A DNA stretch of 14,599 nt from Opitutaceae bacterium (GTDB lineage: Bacteria > Verrucomicrobiota > Verrucomicrobiia > Opitutales > Opitutaceae), in the NCBI GenBank assembly GCA_005787865.1, contig SXZN01000203.1, positions 1 to 14,599 of the forward strand. The letters are read 5' to 3'. A program made the position numbers and the translations under genes. Each line of letters starts with the position of its first letter. Position 1 is the stretch's first letter. Below, in pieces: positions 7,562 to 13,657 of this stretch. Below the pieces are notes generated by a model that was not told the origin of the DNA, made no database searches, and worked only from the letters and a program-made list of their open reading frames with translations.

Positions 7562-7632
7562 CGTTGGTCACTTGGCAGCATAATAAATTGAACTCGGCGG
7601 AGGCAGGCATCCTGCAGGGCGGACGACCAACG
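7562..7632. repeat. Nested inverted repeats between rseP and ispG
   Basis: An outer 8-bp perfect inverted repeat, CGTTGGTC at 7562-7569 and GACCAACG at 7625-7632, encloses a smaller hairpin, GCAGG-CAT-CCTGC at 7603-7615. It lies immediately after the rseP stop codon as transcribed. The RNA could fold into a two-tier structure. No poly-T follows, so attenuation, RNA processing or chance are all possible. Confidence 0.3.
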
Positions 7633-7634
7633 GT

Positions 7635-9107
7635 TTAGGGTTTGGCGGGGCCGGCGATTTTTTTCGACTGCTCGGCGGCTTCCTTCGCTTGCGTCGCCGC
7701 TTTGGATTCTCGAGCCATCCGCGGTAAATCACCAAACAGCGTGACGTAAGCCATCATCGAAAGGAGTAAGACCACAAACACGCTCTGAATAGTCGCGACC
7801 ATTTTAATGGGCAGATCTTTGCCGCGTAATTTTGCGATTGTGGCAAAGGCGATATGTCCACCATCCAGCACGGGAATCGGCAGCAGGTTGAAGATCGCGA
7901 GGTTCACATTAATCAGGATGATGAACCAGAGCAAGAGGCGGAAATCTACTTGGGCAAATTGGTGGACGCGGTCAGCAATCCCGAGGGGGCCACTCAGCTT
8001 GGAAATGCCAATATTCGAATTGGGGCTGAGTAGACTTTGCAGCGTGCGCCCCGTCCACACCGCCTTATCCCAAACCTGTTCCCAGGGGGGCGTACGGATA
8101 GTTTTTAACGTGAGCGCCCCGCGCAATTGAACGCCCAATCGGTAGACATCTCGTTTAGTTTCTGGATCGTTTATTTTAGCCGGTACAACTGTTACTTGAT
8201 TAATTTGGCTCTCGCGCAGGTAGGTCAGCGTTACGGGCTTTTCACCATTCAGGCGTAAATAATCAGCGATGAAGCCAACGTAGCCGACGGGTTGACCATT
8301 AATGTGGGTAATGACATCACGAAATTTAAGACCAGCGGCTTCGGCGGGGCGGCCCGCTTGGACTCCAGCGATCGTTACTTTAGCTGCTGGTTCAATACCG
8401 ATTTCGCGCACTTCTTCCGCGCCAACTAATTCAGGGACTAAGGTGGCACGCTGCGCTTTGCCTTCATGGGTGAATTCAATTTCCACACTCGGTCGGCCTT
8501 GCGGAGTGCGGCCGCTGCCGAGGACCACTAATTGGCCGATATCGCTGAGCGTTTTAACCGTCTTGCCGTCAACCGTTAAAATAACATCGCCACTTTTCAG
8601 CCCGGCCAGAAAGGCCGGTCCCGGAGCTGATTTTCCGTTGGGCAGTTCGATGGTCGGGTGAACAAAGCCAATTTTTGTAGTTTGTTCCTCCTCAACCACC
8701 GGCTGGCCCACGATCCACAAAACGGAGGCGAGGGTAAAAGCAAAGAGTACGTTGAAGACCGCCCCGGCGACAAAGACGATGAGCTTGGTGCTGTAAGAGA
8801 TCGGGGGCAGTTTAGCTGCGCTCGGGTCAACTTCACCCTCGAGTCCACTGAGATCGGCGAGCTGGGGTAGGGCCACATAGCCACCTAGCGGCAGCCAGTT
8901 TATACGGTATTCAACGCCGTCGCGGCCGGTGTGGGAGAACATGGCCGGCCCGAAGCCAATGGAAAAGCGCGATACTTTCAGCCCTCGGCGGCGAGCCGCG
9001 AGGAAGTGCCCCAGCTCATGCACAAAAATCGATCCGCCGAAAAAAAGGATGATCAAGAAAATTGACCAAATATTGCCGAGCAAAGCAGTGAGAGTAGCAG
9101 CAGACAT
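7635..9107 (-). CDS. rseP: Site-2 intramembrane zinc metalloprotease RseP
   Basis: RseP cleaves membrane-anchored anti-sigma factors inside the bilayer after a first site-1 cut, releasing an envelope-stress sigma factor, and also clears signal-peptide remnants. This 490-residue protein shows the M50B layout. Transmembrane helix 1 carries the zinc site HELGH (30-34). A second hydrophobic segment lies at about 108-136. Two PDZ-like domains occupy about 145-228 and 236-310. Near the C-terminus is a transmembrane helix with NLLPIPVLDGGH (407-418), where D415 is the third zinc ligand, then a last helix at about 437-458 and an Ala/Lys-rich cytoplasmic tail (463-490). E. coli RseP is 450 residues, so this one is slightly long, mainly through the tail. 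Its ATG overlaps the dxr stop in a TAATG junction (one base shared), so translation is probably coupled to dxr. The upstream bases are pyrimidine-rich with no Shine-Dalgarno sequence. Confidence 0.96.
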   Translation of the reverse strand: MSAATLTALLGNIWSIFLIILFFGGSIFVHELGHFLAARRRGLKVSRFSIGFGPAMFSHTGRDGVEYRINWLPLGGYVALPQLADLSGLEGEVDPSAAKLPPISYSTKLIVFVAGAVFNVLFAFTLASVLWIVGQPVVEEEQTTKIGFVHPTIELPNGKSAPGPAFLAGLKSGDVILTVDGKTVKTLSDIGQLVVLGSGRTPQGRPSVEIEFTHEGKAQRATLVPELVGAEEVREIGIEPAAKVTIAGVQAGRPAEAAGLKFRDVITHINGQPVGYVGFIADYLRLNGEKPVTLTYLRESQINQVTVVPAKINDPETKRDVYRLGVQLRGALTLKTIRTPPWEQVWDKAVWTGRTLQSLLSPNSNIGISKLSGPLGIADRVHQFAQVDFRLLLWFIILINVNLAIFNLLPIPVLDGGHIAFATIAKLRGKDLPIKMVATIQSVFVVLLLSMMAYVTLFGDLPRMARESKAATQAKEAAEQSKKIAGPAKP

Positions 9108-10279
9108 TAGGGGGAGAGGAGGTGGTGAGCGATTTGGCGAGCTTCGGTATCAGCCGCGAGGACGTGGTCTAAAGAAGTTGGCTCGAATATTTTTATGCGT
9201 GACAGAGTCTGTTCGATGATCTGGGGAATCGCAAGAAACGGTGCTCGTTTTTCTAGGAAAGCCGCCACGGCTACTTCGTTGGCCGCATTAAATATCGCGG
9301 GGGCGATTCCGCCGGAGATCATGGCTTCCCGGGCCAAACGCAGGCAAGGATAGCGCTGTTCGTCGACTGGGCGAAAATCAAGCGATAGCAACCGATCTAA
9401 GGGCAGCCCCGCGTCCGTGCTCGTGGTCGCGCGCTCGGGGTAGAGTAAGGCGTGCTGAATAGGGAAAGTCATCGAGGGCGGACAGAGCTGCGCGAGGAGC
9501 GAACCATCGGTAAATTCCACCAGAGCATGCACGATGCTTTGCGTGTGGAGGACGGCCTGACATTGCGCCGGCTGTAGACCGAAGAGGTACTGGGCCTCGA
9601 TTAATTCAAGGCCTTTATTAGCAAGCGTCGCTGAGTCGATCGTGATCTTAGGACCCATGGCCCAAGTGGGATGGCGGAGCGCATCGGCGGGGGTGACCGC
9701 ACTCAGCTGGTCGATTGGCCAATCGCGAAAAGCACCACCGGAGGCCGTTAAAACCAACCGGCGTACCGCGCTGGAGTGCTGGCCTTCGAGACATTGAAAA
9801 ACGGCATTGTGCTCGCTGTCGACTGGGAGCAAGCGACTGCCGCTCGCGCGGGCCGCGGCCATGACAAATTTTCCCGCGAGCACGAGAATTTCTTTGGCGG
9901 CGAGCGCGATCGTTTTTTTGGCCGCAATGGCCGCGAGGGCGGGTTGCAGACCGGCGGTGCCGACAACCGCGATTAAAATAATATCCGCTTCAGGCAAAGT
10001 GGCGAGTTCACTCAGGCCACTCGCGCCGCCGTAAAATTTTGTGCCGGCCGGAAAATCTGCACTGCGGCATGCAGCGCTATGGGCGGCGGAGTCGTAAAGC
10101 CCAACATGGCGCACGCCGAATTGCCGCGCGATAGTTGCCAGCTCCGCCTGTTTGTGGTGGGCCGCTATGCCGACTAACTCCAGGCGGTCGCTTTGGGCGG
10201 TGATGACGCGCAGGGTGCTGGCTCCGATGGAACCAGTAGCTCCGAGGAGCACGACGCGGCGTTTAGGTGTTTTTATCAC
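9107..10279 (-). CDS. dxr: 1-deoxy-D-xylulose 5-phosphate reductoisomerase Dxr (IspC)
   Basis: Dxr is the first committed MEP-pathway enzyme, turning DXP into 2-C-methyl-D-erythritol 4-phosphate with NADPH and a divalent metal; it is the fosmidomycin target. The 390-residue length is typical. The NADPH-binding motif GATGSIGAST is at 13-22. Metal ligands are D154 and E156 in VDSEHNA and E225 in NKGLELIEA. Substrate-loop motifs SGGAFRD (180-186) and MGPKITIDSATLANKG (208-223) are intact. The start is GTG at 10279, with no Shine-Dalgarno sequence and no in-frame ATG before the motif. Upstream in the same frame an ATG overlaps the cdsA stop but is cut off by TGA at 10307-10309. The stop codon overlaps the rseP ATG. 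Within the cluster it lies between CdsA and RseP, a widely conserved order. Confidence 0.97.
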   Translation of the reverse strand: MIKTPKRRVVLLGATGSIGASTLRVITAQSDRLELVGIAAHHKQAELATIARQFGVRHVGLYDSAAHSAACRSADFPAGTKFYGGASGLSELATLPEADIILIAVVGTAGLQPALAAIAAKKTIALAAKEILVLAGKFVMAAARASGSRLLPVDSEHNAVFQCLEGQHSSAVRRLVLTASGGAFRDWPIDQLSAVTPADALRHPTWAMGPKITIDSATLANKGLELIEAQYLFGLQPAQCQAVLHTQSIVHALVEFTDGSLLAQLCPPSMTFPIQHALLYPERATTSTDAGLPLDRLLSLDFRPVDEQRYPCLRLAREAMISGGIAPAIFNAANEVAVAAFLEKRAPFLAIPQIIEQTLSRIKIFEPTSLDHVLAADTEARQIAHHLLSP

Positions 10280-10306
10280 AGCAGAAGAAATTTTAAGCCC
10301 CGCCGC

Positions 10307-10369
10307 TCAAGGGGGCAACCCAGCCTGCGCTGCCCGAGTGGCTAGGGCCGTGTGGCGTCGGCGATTCAT
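10307..10369 (-). CDS. Possible 20-codon coupling ORF between cdsA and dxr
   Basis: The cdsA stop TAA is followed directly by an ATG sharing its last base (a TAATG junction like dxr/rseP). This opens a frame for 20 Arg/Ala-rich residues ending at TGA 27 bases before the dxr GTG, and in frame with dxr. It may be a small coupling or leader ORF that brings ribosomes to dxr, or chance. No domain is recognisable, and no Shine-Dalgarno sequence is seen. Confidence 0.25.
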   Translation of the reverse strand: MNRRRHTALATRAAQAGLPP

Positions 10370-11211
10370 TATTCTACAAACAAGAAAATGAAGTAGGCGA
10401 CGGGAGCCGTCAGAATCAGACTATCGGTCAGGTCAAAAGCGCCGCCGATCCCAGGAATAAGTTCACCCGTATCCTTGGCATCAGCGCGACGTTTAATCAC
10501 CGATTCGAGTAGATCAGAAATGATTGCCACGATGGCCAGCGGTATCGCGATGAGTGCGGCGAGGGCAGGAGTCAGGCTCTCCGGGAGCAAATCAGCCGCG
10601 AAAAAAGCGATGGCGGCGCCAACGACTGCGGCAATCAGCACTCCGCCGACCGCGCCTTCCCAGGTTTTCTTCGGACTAATATTAGGCGCTAATTTATGCC
10701 GGCCAATGGCGAGGCCCGTGAGCAGCGCACCGACATCGCAAAATTTTGCCACGGCAATGACCCACAGACAGAGCGAGAGATTAGCGGTGCTGTCGTTATC
10801 CCGCATCAAAATGCCGGTGAGAAACTGCAGCATGAAAGGAATATACAGTAGGCCCCCCAGGGTGGCCGCGACCGTTTCAACGCGATTGTGGGCGTCACGC
10901 TCGCGCAGCACACGCCCACAGGAGATGAGTAAGGCGAGGACGAGTAAATCAGCTGCGAGGTTGGTGTTTTCGTAATTTTCCTGCAGAAAAAAAGCTAGAT
11001 AGAAGGGCCCCGCAGTCATTAAGCCGCTCACGCACAAACCCATCCAGCGGAAGGGGCGGGCGCCCATTTTTTCCGTGAGTCCATAAAATTCATGGAGGGT
11101 GAGGGCTGAGAGTAGGGTCAGCAGGACCACCGCCGCGTGGGCACCGAAAAACCAGAGACTGGTCAGAATAAGGCCCCAGAGAACTAGGGTGCTGAGAATA
11201 CGGGCAAGCAC
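10369..11211 (-). CDS. cdsA: Phosphatidate cytidylyltransferase CdsA
   Basis: CdsA makes CDP-diacylglycerol from phosphatidic acid and CTP, the branch point for all bacterial phospholipids. The 280-residue polytopic membrane protein has about seven or eight hydrophobic segments. The conserved ISPKKTWEG motif is at 178-186. The C-terminal CDP-alcohol signature is present as KRRADAKDTGELIPGIGG (240-257) followed by D260, L261 and D263. The textbook signature reads PGHGG..DR.D, so here His is replaced by Ile and the Arg after the Asp by Leu; I suspect a lineage variant rather than loss of function. It begins at GTG 11211, since there is no suitable ATG and the N-terminal hydrophobic segment starts right after. 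The gap to uppS is 22 bases, so the two are very likely co-transcribed. Confidence 0.93.
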   Translation of the reverse strand: MLARILSTLVLWGLILTSLWFFGAHAAVVLLTLLSALTLHEFYGLTEKMGARPFRWMGLCVSGLMTAGPFYLAFFLQENYENTNLAADLLVLALLISCGRVLRERDAHNRVETVAATLGGLLYIPFMLQFLTGILMRDNDSTANLSLCLWVIAVAKFCDVGALLTGLAIGRHKLAPNISPKKTWEGAVGGVLIAAVVGAAIAFFAADLLPESLTPALAALIAIPLAIVAIISDLLESVIKRRADAKDTGELIPGIGGAFDLTDSLILTAPVAYFIFLFVE

Positions 11212-11233
11212 GTTGAAAGTAGGTTGGGCTGGG

Positions 11234-11977
11234 TTAACGGGGGCCAGTCTTAATTTGCTCGCTGGTTAGACCATAACGACGTTCGCGCTGGGCGTATTCC
11301 GTAATGGCCAACTGCAGATCAGCTTTCTGGAAGTCGGGCCATAAAACTGGGGTGAAAACGAGTTCGGAATACGCGCATTGCATGAGCAGGAAATTACTGA
11401 CGCGCTGCTCGCCGGAAGTGCGAATTAGCAGGTCAGGGTCAGGAATCGCGCTGGTGTAGAGGTATCGGCTTAAATTCTCCCAAGAGCACTCGGCCAATTT
11501 TTCGGTACCCGCGAGCACGGCGGAGGTATAATGTTTGGCGGCATCGGCCAGTTCGGTGCGGGCGCCGTAGTTCAGCGCGAGCACCAGATGCCATTCGGTG
11601 AAATCTTTGGTCGCATCAATAACCCGCTTCAGTTCACGTTGAACATTAAGCGGGAGGGCATCGATTCGACCAATCGTGAGCAGGCGAACTTTGTGCTTAA
11701 GCAGATTATCCAATTCGCGCTTTAGGAAATAATCGAGCAGCCCCATCAAGCCAGAAACCTCTTCGGTTGGGCGTTTCCAGTTTTCGGCCGAGAAGGCATA
11801 CAGGGTGAGGTAGCGAATGCCGAGTTCACGCGCAGCGTCGACGATGGTGCGTACCGTTTCCACCCCGCGGCGGTGGCCTTCGAGCCTAGGCAGGCCGCGG
11901 GCTTGGGCCCAGCGCCCGTTGCCGTCCATGATAATGGCGACGTGCTGAGGGATTTTTTCGGGCGCTGATGGCGGCAT
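11234..11977 (-). CDS. uppS: Undecaprenyl diphosphate synthase UppS (cis-prenyltransferase)
   Basis: UppS adds isopentenyl units in cis to farnesyl diphosphate, making the C55 carrier lipid for peptidoglycan and surface polysaccharides. The 247-residue length is typical. Family motifs: IIMDGNGRWA (15-24) with catalytic Asp18; GHRRG (34-38); TLYAFSAENWKRP (58-70); and the C-terminal block PDPDLLIRTSGEQRVSNFLL (179-198) with Arg186, Arg192 and Ser194, plus Glu205 in YSELVF. It is the first gene of the minus-strand cluster, its ATG facing the divergent dehydratase gene across 68 bases. Many bacteria have frr upstream of uppS; here a divergent unrelated gene takes that position, so the promoter should lie in this short gap, although I cannot pick its boxes. 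No Shine-Dalgarno sequence is present. Confidence 0.97.
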   Translation of the reverse strand: MPPSAPEKIPQHVAIIMDGNGRWAQARGLPRLEGHRRGVETVRTIVDAARELGIRYLTLYAFSAENWKRPTEEVSGLMGLLDYFLKRELDNLLKHKVRLLTIGRIDALPLNVQRELKRVIDATKDFTEWHLVLALNYGARTELADAAKHYTSAVLAGTEKLAECSWENLSRYLYTSAIPDPDLLIRTSGEQRVSNFLLMQCAYSELVFTPVLWPDFQKADLQLAITEYAQRERRYGLTSEQIKTGPR

Positions 11978-12012
11978 GCGTGGAAGGTAGATTTAGGTCA
12001 GCGGTCGTAGGT

Positions 12013-12039
12013 TTGACAAGGGGCGATTCGAGGTAATCT
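12013..12039 (+). promoter_or_regulatory. Candidate promoter of the carbinolamine dehydratase gene
   Basis: A perfect -35 hexamer TTGACA (12013-12018) is followed after 15 bases by a weak -10-like TAATCT (12034-12039). Spacing is short and the -10 poor. If real, transcription would begin at or next to the ATG at 12046, giving a leaderless or near-leaderless mRNA. Confidence 0.3.
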
Positions 12040-12045
12040 TTGGGC

Positions 12046-12339
12046 ATGATTATACCGCTCACCCCCGCTGAATGTCAGGCTGCCTTGATCGATCTCCCTG
12101 GCTGGAGAATGGAAGCTGACGCGCTCGCGAAGACCTTTGAATTTCATACTTTTCGCGAGGCGATGTCGTTTATCTTGCGCGTCAGCTATGAGGCTGAGGC
12201 GATGAATCACCACCCGGAGTGGACCAATCAGTATGGTCGCGTTGCGGTCCGCTTGAGCACGCATGATGCTGGGGGGAAGGTCACCCTCAAGGATCAGGCA
12301 CTCGCGCAGAAAATCCAGGCTCTCTCCTGGGTCGGGTAG
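12046..12339 (+). CDS. Pterin-4a-carbinolamine dehydratase (PCD/DCoH family)
   Basis: This family dehydrates 4a-hydroxytetrahydrobiopterin to quinonoid dihydropterin, recycling the cofactor of aromatic amino-acid hydroxylases; some bacterial members lack a hydroxylase partner. The 97-residue protein is typical in size. The family pattern fits exactly: E51, H55, H56, P57, Y63, H73 and D83, with H55/H56/H73 matching the active-site histidines of mammalian DCoH by spacing. The N-terminal region LTPAECQAALIDLPGW is also typical. The start is ambiguous. ATG 12046 is 12 bases after GAGG (12030-12033), while a TTG at 12040 in frame is only 6 bases away and would add two residues. It is a single-gene unit divergent from uppS and convergent with the esterase gene. 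No hydroxylase or pterin gene is nearby, so the physiological substrate is unknown. Confidence 0.92.
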   Translation: MIIPLTPAECQAALIDLPGWRMEADALAKTFEFHTFREAMSFILRVSYEAEAMNHHPEWTNQYGRVAVRLSTHDAGGKVTLKDQALAQKIQALSWVG

Positions 12340-12378
12340 GGGCATCGGCCGGGCGAAAGCTTTGCCCTGCGCTGCGCT
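12340..12378. terminator. Possible shared terminator hairpin between convergent genes
   Basis: Between the two convergent stops lies GGGC-G-AAAGCTTT-GCCC (12351-12367), an imperfect hairpin with a 4-bp GC stem around the palindrome AAAGCTTT. No clear T-run follows on either strand, so termination is plausible from position but not demonstrated. Confidence 0.3.
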
Positions 12379-13344
12379 TTAGAGACCTTGGAAAAAATTG
12401 AAAATTCGATCGGCGTGTCCGGGCAAACCCTCGTGACCATAGTCGGGGTAAATTAGGACATCCTTGGCGCTAGTAATTTTATTATAAGCGGCAAATTGGG
12501 TCGAAGGCGGGCAGATCATATCCATAAGGCCGGTGAACATCAGCACGCCGGCGCGAATGCGCGGGGCGAGATATTGGCAGTCGATGTAGCCTAATTTAGT
12601 AAAAGTCGCGGCCGCTCGTTCGTGGCGCGAATCAAAGGAGCGAAAATATAGGCGGAGCTCTTCGTAAGCATCCTTAGCTAGATCCATTTCCCAGATGCGC
12701 TGGTAGTCGCAAAGGAAAGGGAAAATGGGGGCCGCCAACTTAATCCGTGGCTCGAGGGCGGCGCAGGCTAACGTCAGGGCGCCGCCTTGCGATGGACCAA
12801 AGGCGCCCACCCGAGTGGAATCAACTTCCGGAAAATTCATGACAATGCGCGCGAGCAAGGCGGTATCGAGGAATACTTGATAATAATATAATTTGCGTGG
12901 ATCAGTTTCATCCAGTCCGCGGATGATGTGGCCGCGTAGAGTATTCCCGCGCACTCCCCCGAGGTCTTCGGAGCGGCCGCCTTGGCCACGGCAATCGAGG
13001 GCCGCGACGCAAAAACCGGCACTGACATACGCGAGTTTATCCATCCAGTCGCCGCTATGGCCGGAGTAACCGTGAAATTGCAGAACAGCGGGGCGACGCC
13101 CAGTCGCGTTGAGGGGCCGGAGGTATTTGGCGTAGATGCGTGCCCCTCCGATACCGGTGAACCACAAATCAAAACATTGGGCGGTCGGCGACTGGAGCGT
13201 GAGATTAGGACGTAATTCGACTTGCGGGTCGTGGGCCGCTAAGGCGCGGAGGGCTTGGTCCCAGTAAGCATCGAAGTCCGCGGGACGTGGGTTGGTGCCT
13301 TGATACTTTAGCAGATCGGGGAGGGGATGATCAAAGAGCGGCAT
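12379..13344 (-). CDS. CE7-family acetyl esterase (acetylxylan esterase / cephalosporin-C deacetylase type)
   Basis: An alpha/beta-hydrolase of 321 residues, matching the roughly 320-residue length of carbohydrate esterase family 7. These cytoplasmic enzymes deacetylate acetylated xylo-oligosaccharides and small acetyl esters. Family marks: N-terminal FDAYWDQAL (24-32), the HGYSG loop (91-95), RGQGG (119-123), the nucleophile motif GPSQGG with Ser185, acid Asp275 in GLMD, and His304 in the CE7-typical YGHEG. No signal peptide is present, consistent with the family. It suggests use of plant or algal hemicellulose fragments, common in Opitutaceae, but no other glycan-degradation gene is in the window. 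ATG 13344 lacks a Shine-Dalgarno sequence. The substrate cannot be told from sequence alone. Confidence 0.93.
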   Translation of the reverse strand: MPLFDHPLPDLLKYQGTNPRPADFDAYWDQALRALAAHDPQVELRPNLTLQSPTAQCFDLWFTGIGGARIYAKYLRPLNATGRRPAVLQFHGYSGHSGDWMDKLAYVSAGFCVAALDCRGQGGRSEDLGGVRGNTLRGHIIRGLDETDPRKLYYYQVFLDTALLARIVMNFPEVDSTRVGAFGPSQGGALTLACAALEPRIKLAAPIFPFLCDYQRIWEMDLAKDAYEELRLYFRSFDSRHERAAATFTKLGYIDCQYLAPRIRAGVLMFTGLMDMICPPSTQFAAYNKITSAKDVLIYPDYGHEGLPGHADRIFNFFQGL

Positions 13345-13414
13345 AATTTTGCAGTGAGACAGAGTTTTAGAAACGGCGCAAGAAAGAGGATATTCCGAGC
13401 GAAAGAAACACGTC

Positions 13415-13636
13415 TTGGTTGGTCTGCTACTGCGCTGGGGTCGTTGGGGGTGGTTACGTTCCGGGTGGGGTCCAGTGGATTATGATCCGGTACGTCGAAC
13501 AGCCGCTCGCTGGCTTACGCAACTGGCGGCGGGACCCGACGACGACGTTATGGCCGATTTACGGAGGCTGCGCTATGGACCGCGGGAGACGTGGCCCGAG
13601 CCGCCGGGCGTGTTTCGGCGGGCTAAAATTGCGTGA
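13415..13636 (+). CDS. Unrecognised 73-residue frame: small gene or remnant of a membrane-protein C-terminus
   Basis: This frame fills most of a 313-base gap between the esterase start and the mrdA stop. Its translation is protein-like from about residue 18 on: YDPVRRTAARWLTQL and DDDVMADLRRLRYG read as two charged amphipathic helices, followed by a Pro/Arg tail ending VFRRAKIA. The first 17 residues are Trp/Gly/Leu-rich (LLLRWGRWGWL), like the end of a membrane segment and its cytoplasmic boundary. The only in-frame start is TTG 13415, with no Shine-Dalgarno sequence. The frame is open back to a TGA near 13354 but contains no ATG or GTG. That pattern suits a 5'-truncated remnant or a gene whose upstream part is lost, although a genuine small protein is possible. 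No domain is recognised. Confidence 0.4.
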   Translation: MVGLLLRWGRWGWLRSGWGPVDYDPVRRTAARWLTQLAAGPDDDVMADLRRLRYGPRETWPEPPGVFRRAKIA

Positions 13637-13657
13637 CGACGCGACCGCCCTCGCTGA

